From: Trebouxia sp. TZW2008
Lineage: Eukaryota > Chlorophyta > Trebouxiophyceae > Trebouxiales > Trebouxiaceae
Assembly: GCA_002118135.1 (NCBI GenBank)
Contig: BDIU01000121.1
Coordinates: 62,001-126,000 of the forward strand
Length of the DNA stretch: 64,000 nt
Direction of reading: 5' to 3'
Shown: piece after piece, positions 1 to 25,200 of the stretch
Layout: every line of letters begins with the position of its first letter
Numbering within the stretch: the first letter of the stretch is position 1
Program-made: the position numbers and the translations under genes
Notes under the pieces: model-generated
What the model saw: the letters and a program-made list of their open reading frames with translations, nothing else
What the model was told of the DNA's origin: nothing
Databases searched by the model: none

Positions 1-3000
1 ATGACAAGTGTCAATATGCATGTGACGCACGTGCTTGTACTATTTTGTTGGAGGGAGTTTGGTGTGTTTGACGTACAAATCAGAGGGCAAGACCGTTTAT
101 GTGACGCTCAGAACAAGCCAGCCTGGCAAGATAGGACTTGGGCCATACACATCTAGCATGTATGCTGAAATGTGTCATCAAGTGTTATTCTTATTACTGT
201 TTATATGTCAACAGCCAGCAGCGCTGATTGAGCAGCAACTGCACGTGGTCGCATGTTATAAAAATTGTCTTGCTGCTATCTGCTGCTTTTGTCAGCTGCT
301 GACATCAATTTGGCTGTTTGGCAGCATGAATCATGCTTATCTCTATACAGCACCACTGTATAGCTGTTCCAGCAGTTTCATCAATGGCTCTTGTATGTTT
401 TCTCTAAGTGCTTATTGCTGCACCTTTGTTCCTGTGCAATGTATCTATCTGACGTCTTACCGTCCAGAGCAGCTGGTACAATGAGCTTTGGGCTTTCTTG
501 TGTTGCTGATGTGTGCAGGTGTTGCTGCATGTTGTCCGCCTTTCATGAGCGCAGAGCTTCAAGAACATTCTGTTCTGGTGCAGAGACAGAGCCCCTCAGC
601 CTCTTGTACGCAGTCTGGATCCGACGCTTCCGGTCTCAAGGCGTCTGGAAGCTCGCCAAGCATGTTTTTCGCAGCAGCACTTTCAAGACTGCCTGCAAAA
701 GAGCATGTATCCTGGTGTTGTGCTTGGTACGTTCAATGGTAACCTGCTTATTGACAGCTCATGGAACATGCTTTTGTGTCTCATGAGCCATGCAGTGTGT
801 GTGTTACTGCCTGCTGCTTTTGGGGGCGTGTGCGTTCAGCTGCAGGCCTGCAAGATAATTTCACTTATCATTATTTCGTGACTTCTGTTCATTTTCATGA
901 TCAAGGCTTAGTTTGATAAATCCTGATGCATCATGATTGTATTGTGCTAAAGCATGGTCTCACAGGCAAATACATAAATCACACAAGTGATTATTTCTGT
1001 AGCGGTCTCAAGTCTTAAGCTGAAGCAAGTGAGCAGCCATCAAAAAGTTGTGACTGCAGTCTTATGTGGCATGCTACTCTGTCCATGTAGTTCAGAGTTG
1101 ACTATGACAAGTGGTGATGCATCATGGCTGTGCTGGCACGCGGACTGCATGAACTATCCAAATGCTGCCTTTTGTACTAGTCTCAAGCTGACAGCATGTG
1201 AGCAGCATTGAAAATGTTATGATCGTGCTCTGACGTGCAATGCTGCTTTGTGCAGGCTGGCTACCATGGGTACTTTGGCGACTCAGGTGCTCATGTGATT
1301 GGGCGCATTTGGAAGATGTCACTTGGTCATCCAATCGTCACTTATTCCTGTGGTATGTTCTGCACTGCATCATTGCATGTTGTGTTCTTTGCTTGTAAAG
1401 CTGTGGACGTAATAGTGAGATCCTTGTAATTTACAAAACGCTTCACAGCTCTGAACCCCTTTATCAGTATCTGTTTTCCCCTTCCACGTCAGTGTTGAGC
1501 AAGGGCATACCTTGCGTAAGCCACAGACCCAATACTCATGGAATGCATAACTTGCTTCACTGCTGAGAACAGAAGTCTCTTGCACAAAGCAAGATATGCA
1601 AGCTGCAAGACGTGGCAATCTCAAGTTTTGCTACACTGCACAAGTAGCAGCAGCGCCCATCCAAGAAGCTACAATTATATGACCCGACACACAACACATG
1701 CTCAGTTTACCTAATTGCACAACCTCTTGAAAAGATGCTTAAGTACCTCGCCGTCTACCCCAGTACCCATATTACTTCAAATTCATCTTGAGCATTCTTT
1801 AGGTGTCAAAAACGCCGATGCATTTGGACGATGCAGCAGTGTTAAGATAGAAAGTCATTGTCCTTCCTGCATCAAACAGTAAACACAAAACATCATTCAT
1901 TCATTCATTCATTCATTCATTCATTCATGATAAACGTGGGTTAGGCAGGCTCAGCAGGCCCAACTAGGTAGATACAGAAGCAATCAACTGTCTCCAACCA
2001 TTTTGATTATGTGCTAACCTAAATTGCTTAACCTGACTCCATCCTGCATGCACACAGGCTGGCTGTGGAAGGCTGGGACGCTGATGCTGTTCCTGGTGCT
2101 GATGTATGTGTTGCACTATGCCTCGTTCATCCGATCCCGGAGGCTTGTTGTCGCCGGTAAGCTCAGTCAATGAGTTTGATATCACTGCTGCCTGCAGCAA
2201 TGTGTCTGACAGCCTTGCATGAATACAGCTGAGTTTGTCACTTAACGCCTGGTTGCTGGGTTCCAAAGCCTGCCCAGCAAGTGTATTTAGCAAGTGAGGA
2301 TACGAGTGTGATAAGTGGCTGCGCAGCATGCAGAGGTAGATGTTGGTCCTTCAGCGTTTGATGTAGCATGCGTTGACACATTGTGCAATGACAAAAAGCA
2401 AGTGTGAGCGGTTTTCACTAAGCGTGCATGTTTGTATGCCTCGCCAACTAGACTACCTGCAGCTGCTAATGTCGCTTAGCCTGTTTGAGCTGAAGTGAAG
2501 CTGATGTGAACTTAGTGACACTGAGTGTCATAAACTGGAAGTGTTCAGCTGACATAGGCTGACAGGTTCAAATTTGGTGGAGACAGTTTGCTCCAGTACA
2601 AACCTAGCTGGGCCTGCTGAGCCTGTCTAGCACACGTCTAGGCTGAATGAAACAAATAGATGACACAGGGCTGGTGTAACGATTTGGCAAGATATCTGTG
2701 CACGCCTTGTCTGCACACCAAAAACATCTTGATGAAGCATACAAGCTGCACCCCACCTCATTTGTGCCAAACAAACCATCTCAGCTGCTGACCAGCTATG
2801 CTGGCAAATGCAGGTTTCAAAGTTTGCAAGGACAGGCAGACATGGGTTGCAGCCATTGGACAGATGCAAGCCTGCTGCTCAGGTAAAGCTAGATCACTTT
2901 AACATTTGTTGTGCACAGCGCACTTGAGCTAAATCACTCGTTGTGCAAAGTGCACTGGAGCCAAATTCGTTTGCATGCACATGCCAATGGCTGTGTGCTG

Positions 3001-6000
3001 TGAAGGCATGTACTTTGTTTGCTGAGCATGGGCTGTAGCAGGTACAGCGTGTACTTGATAGAGTCCAGTGTTGCCAATGTGTCATGATGCATATCTGCCT
3101 GTTGCTTCCATCTGTTTCACTGTGCTGATGATTGTTGGTTTCTGCAATATGTAGTAATGCACAGCTGCATGTTGCTTTTACGCATTGTTGCTCAACGCTT
3201 GCAGGAAGTCACTGTCACTAAGCTGGTCTGGCAGGACAAGGTCTGTGCTGTGCACACCTAGCACATGTCATGCTCAGCACAATGTGTCAGATGTTGTAAA
3301 GCCTATTATTGTTGTTGTTTGCAGGAGCTGTTGCAAGGATCTGGGCCGCAGCAAAGAGCCCAAGGCTCTGGAGGCACTTCCCTGCTTGGCGGGCTGCGGT
3401 CAGTCACACCGTTGCAGGCAAGCACCTGCATCCTCCACTTGTATCCATGTAATGAATGCTTGTGAATGTTAAAGAACCAACAACACATACATCATACCAC
3501 ATGCATTCATTGCAAAGCGTTGGCACATCAAAACGTTCTCACAAAGCAAAAGAGCTTGTTGCTTGTTGACAGTCCTGAGCATGAAAAGGTATACTTTGGC
3601 CAAAAATGATTCATGTAAAAACAGTGCAAATTGCTTGTATCTGTGCTCTGACCCTCTCAGCTTCCACTCACTACATCAGATTATCACAAAGCTCGCCATG
3701 CCTGCAGGATGGGAAATGTGGCTACTGGACATGACTCTGAAAGGCCTGCGTCTGAAAAAGTCCATTTTGATATATGTTCATAGCTCTGACTGGGCAGCGC
3801 TCACCCACAGTGAGCTTATCACCGTCCACTCTCGTGCCAATGCTAAGGCGCCCACATACAGCTGCTATCTGCTACAGCCTCATGCTGAAGTTCCTACGCA
3901 CAATGCGGCTATGGGTGGCGCAAAACTGCCAAACCCTAGCCCCATCAGCCGGGGGTTTGCCGTGCATAAATCCCATGGCAGGCATTCGCATTTGAGCAGT
4001 GTGGGGAAGCGTGGTAGCGCAGATGGCAGTGGGGCGCAGAACAGGACGCATTTGAGCTTCGCTCTTGAAAGTCCGCTTTCTGGACACCCCAACAGAACTT
4101 CCAAGGTAAAATTTGACTGCCTCATGTCCTGTCTTTCCCAGGTGTAATCAAATCACCTGGGATTGGACCCTGTATGTTATTGTTTGTTACTGGCAGCAAC
4201 AGCACAGCAGTCCTCATGCTAGCCTGCACATCACAACAACACAGCTCAGAACAATTTCAGCTGCGTTCAGTTTCAGATGCATGCCACCTCCTGTGGCGTC
4301 CATTTGTTTGCAGTCTACGTCATGAGACATCATCAACCATTGACTGCTTGTTATCATAGTCATACCCTGCGGCTTTGTTCATGGCTGCTGTCTTCAAAAT
4401 GTACAATTTAGAGGTATCGTCAGCAAACATGGAGATTGCCCCTGCCTTAACCATGCATATCACATAGTGGCCATTGCCTGAGGTTTTGAGATTCAGCAGC
4501 AATGTCATGTCATGGGGCTACACGTTGTCACCAACTTGCCAAATTATGGATGTCCTGCTGGGACTGCTGAATGTGAGACACTTCTGCTGCAGGCAGATGT
4601 TACGTCTCTGCCCACTTCCTCATCTACGCCATCAAGCAGACGCAACTCGCGCTCAAGCTCCATCCTGCCAGCTGGCTTCAGTCAGTCAGCTAGCTGCAGT
4701 CCAGCTGAGGAGGCATTGGAGAGCCACAGCCATCCACACGCCTCTGCACGTCTGTCCAATGCTGCTGCAGGCCCAGGGCCTGCAGCAACTGGCCCTGCTC
4801 CTGGAGCTGACAGCCCTGCCCCTGCAGCTGATGTTTCTGCCCCTGCAGCGGATGTTCTTGCCCCTACAGCTGTCAGCCCTGCCCCTGCAGCTGATGCTTC
4901 TGCCCCTGCCGCTGATGGCCCTGCCCCTGCATCTGACCACCCTGCCCCTGCTGGCCTTGCAGCCACCACCAACGCTGCAGCTGTGGCCAACTCTGCATCC
5001 TCAACCAAGCACGACTCATCCACAGCACTCACAGCTGTCAAAGCATCAACAGCTGCCACTACTTCTACTGCTGAATCAACTAGCAGCGCTGCAGCTAGCG
5101 ACCCTCTCAAGGACGCACAGCCTCATGCTGTTACTGCTGCACCCCAAGTTTCAGCTGCGCCTCCAGCTAGCATTGGTCCTGCTGCTGCAGCTGTTGTCAG
5201 CTCTGCAGCTAGCAGAGCTCTCGCAGTAAACCCTGACACAGAAACCCCTACAGCAGCTGATGCATCTATCACAGTAGCCGCCACAGCAGCTGCTGCACCT
5301 GCTGCAGAAGCCCCTGCAGGTGCTCAGGTACCTGCCGCAGAAGCCCCTTCAGCAGCTGATGCAGCTGGCACAGCAGCCCCTGCAGCAGCTGATGCACCTT
5401 CAGCTTTGCGTAGCAAGACTTCTTCTGCTGATGGAGCCCCAGTGGTGAAGGTGCATGCAGCAGCTGGCCACCTGACCACATCAGAGGGGGTTGCTAGTGA
5501 TGCCAAGGCCCTCGACAGTGGCAAACACAAGCGTAGGCAGGTGAGACTGTCACACAAGCAATGCAGAGATCACAAGCTGTGTTGCAGGCACAGTCGTAAG
5601 CAGGCAAGACTGTTACACAAATAATCTGGAGGCCAGAAGTTATAACTTGTGATGTTGGTCATGACAGCACTAGAGCAAGTAGCAAGCAGTGTCAGTCATC
5701 ATGTTTGAGTGTCAGTGCATGCATGAGAAAGCTTGCTTCTATTGTGCTAGCATTTTGAGGTAGCAGCACCTCGCATGCATACACAGTGCTGCTCGTTTGT
5801 TTTCTTCAGGGCAAGGAGTCTTGGCCAAATATGGCACAGATTCAAGCAAGCAGTATACAGCAGAAACTGCAGTTCCGAAGTGTCACCTTGAATGGGTGCA
5901 TGTTTGATCTGATGTCAGACGAGTTAGTCCCAACCATGCAAATAGTTGTATCACTTAACGCTTGATATTTTATTATACTGAATGCTCCAACAATAAGTTA

Positions 6001-6126
6001 TAACAGTGACATGGCTCCTGTCTGCATGCAGGCTGGCAGACAGCGCATGCGCAAGCTCTCTGGATGGCTCAAGCGCAAGATGACGTGCATTTGTGGCACT
6101 TTCTCACGAGGCCAAGTAAAGGACTA
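1..6126 (+). CDS. Unrecognised membrane protein with Ala/Pro-rich tail (5' partial)
   Basis: I do not recognise this protein. A phase-consistent exon chain is visible: an exon ending at 726 (Arg/Lys/Trp-rich), 1256-1352, 2058-2156, 3325-3398, 3878-4105, 4593-5540, and a last part from 5810 to a stop at about 6082 or 6126, depending on the final splice. The 2058-2156 exon encodes one strongly hydrophobic segment (GTLMLFLVLMYVLHY) followed by a basic patch, so one membrane span is likely. The next exon is Trp-rich (RIWAAAKSPRLWRHFPAWR). The 316-codon exon 4593-5540 is low-complexity Ala/Pro/Ser with tandem PAPAAD-like units, probably disordered. The 5' end lies outside the window, and nothing upstream of about 520 could be assigned. 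Convergent with the WDR6 gene. The splice phases support a real gene; its function is unknown. Confidence 0.5.
1894..1928. repeat. (CATT)n microsatellite
   Basis: About nine tandem CATT units lie in an intron of the first gene, directly before a copy of the dispersed 65-bp element. Confidence 0.9.
1936..2035 (+). mobile_element. Dispersed ~65-bp element, copy 1 (probable retroelement tail)
   Basis: This segment (CAGGCTCAGCAGGCCC then CAACTGTCTCC) recurs at 9741-9812 in the same orientation and at 2576-2640, 43683-43750 and 43915-43995 in the opposite orientation. All copies are in introns. The copy at 9741 follows a LINE-like zinc-finger coding fragment, so I infer it derives from the 3' part of a LINE retrotransposon. 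The frame QAQQAQLGxYRSNQLSP is partly conserved. Confidence 0.6.
2570..2640 (-). mobile_element. Dispersed ~65-bp element, copy 2 (inverted)
   Basis: This is the reverse complement of the element at 1936-2035, with the same GGAGACAG and GGGCCTGCTGAGCCTG cores. Together they form an inverted pair flanking the transmembrane exon at 2058-2156. Confidence 0.6.
4686..5400 (+). repeat. Ala/Pro-rich tandem codon repeat
   Basis: Imperfect tandem units of about 24-36 bases (GCCCCTGCAGCTGATG-like) lie inside the large exon of the first gene. They encode PAPAAD/SAPAAD repeats and explain the long shadow frames rich in Leu or Gly on both strands. Confidence 0.75.
5584..5626 (+). repeat. Echo of the exon edge at 5520-5553
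   Basis: The exon end plus donor at 5520-5553 (AAGCGTAGGCAG then gtgagactgtcacacaa) reappears about 66 bases downstream in the intron as AGTCGTAAGCAG then gcaagactgttacacaa. It is a degenerate donor-side copy. Confidence 0.6.
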
Positions 6127-6196
6127 GATGCAGGGCAACATCAGCTGATCAGGCTTGTATGTGTACAGCGTTGTCTGCCTGCTCGAGCTTGGACTG

Positions 6197-6201
6197 TTAC
6201 A
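6197..6201 (-). terminator. TGTAA poly(A) signal for WDR6
   Basis: TTACA on the + strand reads TGTAA on the - strand, about 160 bases after the WDR6 stop at 6361. Only a few bases separate it from the oppositely oriented signal of the convergent gene. Confidence 0.45.
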
Positions 6202-6209
6202 AAAAGGAC

Positions 6210-6214
6210 TGTAA
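6210..6214 (+). terminator. TGTAA poly(A) signal for the first gene
   Basis: TGTAA, the usual chlorophyte polyadenylation signal, lies about 85 bases after the probable stop at 6126 and between two convergent genes. Confidence 0.45.
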
Positions 6215-6360
6215 AGATACCGCATTGCAGCTTGTGGTGACATGATGGGTTTAGAATCATACTTGGCATCTTAAAAACAGCTATCTAGATGCCATACTAG
6301 CACTGCAGATCTTGGCATGAAGACACTTTTGGAAATGCATTCGAAGAGGTTCATTTTCGC

Positions 6361-18898
<12,538 letters not shown>

Positions 18899-19240
18899 GC
18901 TATTCGCGCGTGACAATCGCGGCAGACGATTTGAGCGGCTTTGTGTCTGGCAATCAAGTGAGCTTTGCAATTTGCAATTGCATCTTGAACTTGCTGTCAC
19001 GCTGACACGGTCGCAATCGCTGGAACAGCATGCCGCAAATTGACTGAACATTGATGTGTCTGCGATTGCCACATATCAGTCACACATCAGTCAGTCATCA
19101 GTCAGAAACCAAAAGATGCTGAAATGACGAAGAAGAATCCGCTCCGGTCCGGTTGACCAAAAGTCTTGTAGCAGAGAGCCGCGATACAGGGCTCGGCTCG
19201 GCCCTCTGCTCGAACCTCCAATCTGCGCTGGATCGCTAGG
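18899..19240. promoter_or_regulatory. Shared upstream region of WDR6 and the wall glycoprotein
   Basis: About 342 bases separate the two divergent start codons, so this stretch must hold both promoters and 5' UTRs. Four TCAGTCA-like repeats lie at 19075-19105. I see no convincing TATA box. Confidence 0.45.
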
Positions 19241-22200
19241 ATGATAGTAGCTAACGCGAGCAAGTGTCTGCTCACCTTCTGGCTTGTCCTGGTGTTTCAA
19301 GCCGGTAATATATAGTGTACACGCATCTGCGTCTCGATTTTGGGCGCACTCATGCAAAACGTCAATTGTTGAGGTCACGGTCGTTTGCAGGCATTCAGGC
19401 TGCACGTGTCAATGATTTCAGCACGGCTCGGACCCTCTTAGACGCCCCACTGGTTTTGTCGGCATCAACCTCGAAGTCTCCGCAGTGCGGAACGGAGGCC
19501 ACCTGCAACGGCCTACCGTACACCGTGGGTCGCTTTTACTGCGTCGATCTAGGTGAGCAAAGTGTGCATGTGGATGATCATCGTTGATGAGCCAAAAAAC
19601 GTCGATAAACTGCCGCAGCAGGCGCTGCACATTGCACTGACCTGCGCACACGCAAAACCGACCTTGATGAGCAAATCGCCTTGTACTACTTGCCAATAGT
19701 TGAGCATTTGATTACACGGAAGCCTGATGCAAGTCGTACACGCAAGCCAGGTTGGCTTTGCCAACCCTGCATGCCAGGGGCTGTGCAACTTGATATGCAG
19801 GCGGCAGTCGAAAGTGAACAGTGAAGATATGTAGTGAAAACATGATCAACATCCAGTGGCAAACATGTGCAATCAGTTTGCGTGCATGTCATCATAGTGT
19901 GCAGGGCTTGTTAAATGGGAGCACTGAAAAGTAGACCTAGCTGAGGTTGATATTCCTCATTACATTACATGCGCCAACAGACTGATCACCACAGCTCTTA
20001 ATGCATCGTCCATGCAAGGCACAACACCAGCAAAGTGGCAGAATCGTAAAATCACACAGGCTCAGATGTCAAAAGTCAAGCAAAACCACTGCGCACAACA
20101 AGCAAGCAACATTCACAATCTCTCTGTCAAGCTTAAACAATATCATTACAGGAAAAACTGCCACTGGTATGTTGCTTGCAATGCCTCTGCAAATTGATCC
20201 CTGCAACGTCTATCTGCCTGCATAGGTATGACTGCTAGGGCAAGCAACAGCTTGAGAGATGGAGAAGGGAAGAAGTGTCAGACCTATGCATGGTGTCAGC
20301 TGACTTGAGTTTAAGCTGAACTCTTTGTTGCAGGTGCACATGATGCCTTGTGCCCAGCATTGGCCCCTTGTGCTTGCCCAATACCAAACACACATGGACT
20401 GCTGTATAGCTGCTACAACACAGAGTACTATCACTGCAGTACTGAAAACCCATGGTTGCCGCTGCTGCCTGGAAAAGGCAACAACAATGCGGGTACATGC
20501 CCAGCTCCGTGCTGCCAACAATCACCTTCACCACCACCTTCACCGCCTCCACCACCACCTCCATCAGCCCCACCCCCTGCATCACCCCCTCCACGTAAAA
20601 TGAGCTCTCCACCACCTAGCCCCCCACCACCCAGCCCCCCCTCACCACCTCCACCTAGCCCAACATCGCCACCACCGCCCAACCCACCCTCACCACCTCC
20701 ACCAAACCCACCTTCACCACCCACCCCTAGCCCACCTTTACCACCTCCGCCAAAGCTGCCTTCACCACCACCCCCTGGCCCACCATTACCACCTCCACCC
20801 AGCCCGCCTACACCACCGCCACCCAGACTGCCTTCGCCCCCTCCACCAACAACACCACCACCTCCCTTTTGGTTACCATCTGTAAGCCCGCCTCCACCTC
20901 GCTCTTCTCCCTCCCCACCACCACCCAGTCCTCCTTCACCACCACCACCTTCACCTCCTTCACCACCACCACTCTCACCACCTTCTCCACCACCACCCAG
21001 CCCTCCTTCACCACCACCACCCTCACCACCTTCTCCACCACCACCCAGCCCGCCACCACCCTCCCCACCTTCTCCACCACCACCCAGCCCGCCTTCACCT
21101 CCTCCACCTTCACCCCCTCCACCCAGCCCTCCTCCTTCACCGCCACCACCTTCACCGCCTTCACCACCTCCACCCAGCCCACCCTCACCACCACCACCAC
21201 CTAGCCCACCTTCACCCCCACCACCTTCACCCGCCTCACCGCCACCACCCAGCCCGCATTCACCACCACCACCTTCACCAGAGTCACCGCCCCCAGAGCC
21301 CCCCTCACCACCGCCTCCCAACCCGCCTTCCCCTCCACCACCTGAGGTAAGACACAGTTTCACTTTTGGCTCACTTTGCCTAGCTTTGTACTGCAGCATT
21401 TTCCACTGCCTGCCAAGCAAATAGCATCAAGAGACTTGAAGTTAATGTCAGGATTGGCTAGTGCACTTTATCTACTGCAGATTTGATCCTGACAATCTAC
21501 TGGTACTCATTTGTGAGCCTAGCTTCAACAGGGACCTAGCATTCACATTCAGATGCTTCAAGTCAAGGCATACCAGTCACCTTTCACGTCCTCTGCATGA
21601 CTTTACAAAACACTCTTTGCTTGTAGATCAATGTCCTGCCTGAATTTGCATACAATGTTTTGCTTGCAGACCCATGCCCTGCCTAGAGTACTTATCATCG
21701 CAACCTTCTACTGGTACCCCTACAGTGACCCTCTCCCACTCTTCATTACTGAAATTTTGAGGCAATTGCTACAGTCAAAGCAATCTCTTTGTACATGTGA
21801 TCAACATGCTCTTCTGCTTGCAGACCCCTGCCCCCACCCCTACAATGACCCCCTCACCCTCTGGGATCATTGCGCTTCCCTCACCTGAGTCACCAGCCCC
21901 TCAAGTAAGTGCAGTGCACGATCATGCATTCATGCAATCACATGAGTCATCTCTTGAGGTATGTGCAGATGCACAGTTGGGCAGTCACATGCAACATTCA
22001 GCATGGATGGATGCATCATGCAGCATACACATGCAGTCATGTTACCATCATGCTGCGTTCAAGCAGCACTCATGCAGCAGCAATCACATCATTGGCGACA
22101 TATTCAAGCATGTGAGTCAGTCTCTCCTGAGGTAAGTGTAGATGGACAGATGCGCAGTCTTGAAGCATCTAAGCGAGTCAAGAATGAGTCATCAAGCTTG

Positions 22201-25200
22201 TTACCTCATTCTTGGCATCAGCAGAAAACCTATGTAGCTTCGCTGTCACAAATGTGCATTCCATCATTGGTCTGGAATGACGAAGTGCACGTCATCCCAG
22301 ACCATGGAGTACGTACTGCATGTGAGTCAATCGCTTCTGACATAGGTACAGTGCCGGTGCAGATGCTCACTTGCTCAGTCACTCGCTCTCCCTGTCACTC
22401 ATTCACTTACCCGTTCATGCATTCACAAGGGCCAATGTCTGCAGTTCCCAACTTCCTGTGAGCTGGTGACGAATGGAGGCTTTGAGACCGGCGACTTCAC
22501 TGGCTTCAACACAACCATCCCTAATCCTGCCATGTTTGATGTGAGGTCCACTATGAGCACCTATGGAAACGCCAACATGGGCACTTACTACCTGTTCACG
22601 GGCGAGTTTGCTGACAATCTCGGCGGCACTATCTCACAAGTGTTGGGGAATTGTCCAGGCACAGCGCCCACCTGCACCCTCTCACTGTATCTCTATATTG
22701 CCACAGGTTTTGGGGTGAGTTTCTGTCCTACACTGATCTCAAGATCTCCTCATGATGATGCAAATCTTAGGGAAACAATGTATTTGGAGGCTGAGATGTT
22801 TTGCGTGCATTGTGTAACTTGCTCACATTGTCTTCTGCTTGTCTTCTAATGGAAGGAACACTGCTCTATTGCTGTCCCTTGCTACCTGTGTGTTTCACAG
22901 ACGCATGATGTCAGGCAAAAACAGTTCTCATACCCAGAATGGGGATCAACGTTTTTCTCATTTTGGGTGCAGGCGCCACTTTGCAGGGACTGCTTGATCT
23001 CAGTTTCTGTGGGGGATCTCAATGTTCTGGACAGCAGACTTGATACCAGCCTGAGGGCCAACACTTTTGACAACTATGTACAGCACATATCAGCGCCCTT
23101 TGTGTATGAGGAGGGTGATGTGCTGAGCATCACTGCAAGAGATAGTGACTTCATCAGCCACTTCAAGCTGGATGATGTGAGCGTGATGTGTGAGTGCCTG
23201 GGCTGCCCGCCACCTGCTGCTGCCACTCCAGAGGTCAGCCTTGCTGCCTGTCATGAAGCCATGCACAACTGCATACTGCACCATGCATGGTCTACAATGC
23301 ACACAATGCGCATGATGCACAATGCAATGTCCACAGGGTATACAATGCGCACAAAGCACAGTGCATAGTCCACAGCGTATACAATCCGCACAATGCACAA
23401 TGTATCATCCAAAGGCAGTGCACAGTACACAAATGCTCTCAGGAGCTTCTGTCTACGAGTTTAATGGCACTTCATAGTCTGGTCAAGCTCGCAGTATCCT
23501 CTGCAAGACTTGGCTGGGTTTCTTGCAAGTGACTGTGTTGCACAACTTGCAGGGACCTGCTGAGCCAACTGCTCAGCCGATTTTGCCACCTCCCCCACCA
23601 CCTGCAACTCCTAGACCAACTCCTGCCCCAACTCCAGAGCCATCTGCTGGAACAACTCCAGAGCCAACTGCTGAGCCGGCTCCTGAGGAGACAGCTGAGG
23701 CAACTCCTGAGGTAAGATGTGCCTGTGCAGATGCTCACGCTCTCCCTTGCTCCCGCATTCACCAACCCACCCACCTACCTACCCACCCACCCACCCTCAC
23801 ACTTACCCACCTACTCACTGAGGGCATTCAGCTTGAATTGTTGGCCTTTTCTGAAAGCTGCCCAGTCTCCTGCTGATGCTGTTGTGATGTCTGAATGCTT
23901 GTCATAATGCACTGTCTATGTGCCCGGTCTCCTTTCATGGTTTCTGCTGCAAACATGCAATGTCCAAAGCTGAGAGAGCTTTTTTGAAGAGAGAACAGAA
24001 CAAGCACATCTGCAACCATGCATTGTTGAAAGCCAGGGCAAAGTTTTTAAAGAGAGAACAAAACAAAAACATCATCTGGTCTCATGTCTGCAGGCGACAT
24101 CTGAGCCTGAGATCCCAACTTCCTGTGAGCTGGTGACTAATGGAGGCTTTGAGACTGGCGACTTCACTGGCTTCAACACAACCATCCCTGATCCCGCCGT
24201 TTTTGATGTGAGATCCAATATGAGCACCTATGGAAACGCCAACATGGGCACTTACTACCTGTTCACGGGCGAGTTTGCTGACAATCTCGGCGGCACTATC
24301 TCACAAGTGTTGGGCAACTGTCCAGGCACAGCGCCCACCTGCACCCTCTCACTGTATCTCTATATTGCGACAGGTTTTGGGGTGAGTTTCTTTCCTAAAC
24401 TGATCTAGAGGTCTCCTCACAATGATGCAAAACTTAGGGAAACAATGTATTTGGGGCCTGAGTTGTTCGCTGGCATTGTGCAACTTGCTCACATTGTCTT
24501 CTGCTTGTCTTCAAACAGAAGGAACGCTGCTCTTGTGCTCTCGCGCTCTCCCTTGCTACCTAATGTTCCACAGACACATGTGGTGATGCAAAGCAGCTCT
24601 CTTATCCATGCATCTCAACACTCACGATTTTGGGCGCAGGCGCCACTTTGCAGGGACTGCTTGATTTCAGTTTCTGTGGGGGATCTCAATGTTCTAGACA
24701 GCAGACTTGATGCCAGCCTGAGGGCCAACACTTTTGACACCTATGTACAGCACACATCAGCGCCCTTTGTGTATGAGGAGGGTGATGTGCTGAGCATCAC
24801 TGCAAGGGATAGTGACTTCATCAGCCACTTCAAGCTGGATGATGTGAGCGTGATGTGCGAGTGCCTGGGCTGCCCGCCACCTGCTGCTGCCGCTCCAGAG
24901 GTCAGCCTCGCTGCCTGTTTGGAAGCAACGCACAATGCACAATGCGCAACAACATACTGCACACTGCATGGTATACAATGGGTAATGCGTAGTGCACAAT
25001 GCATCATCCACAGAATGCATTGCAGAATGCACCTTGCACCAGGCATTGCACAATACACAAATGCTCTCAGGGGGTGCGTGCGGAGGAAATAGCTGTGGGC
25101 CGGTAGCTGAAGGGTCTCTCTATAAGCTTGACAGCGCTCTGTAGTATTGTCAAGCTTGCAATATTGTCTGTATCACTTGGCTGGGTTTGCATGCAAGTGA

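Noticed and set aside
4474..5229. 251-codon Leu/Pro/Gln-rich + frame and Ala/Gly-rich - frames
   Set aside because: They are shadows of the Ala/Pro tandem repeat. The frame read as LPTSSSTPSSRRN joins in phase with exons on both sides.
19315..19390. Start codon of the wall protein at 19315
   Set aside because: The ATG at 19241 gives a signal peptide and an in-phase GT-AG junction to 19391. The 19315 start lies inside that intron and gives no secretion signal.
20431..21420. 329-codon Gly-rich open frame on the - strand
   Set aside because: It is the antisense shadow of the SPPPP repeat exon. The + strand frame has a signal peptide and ten matching exons.
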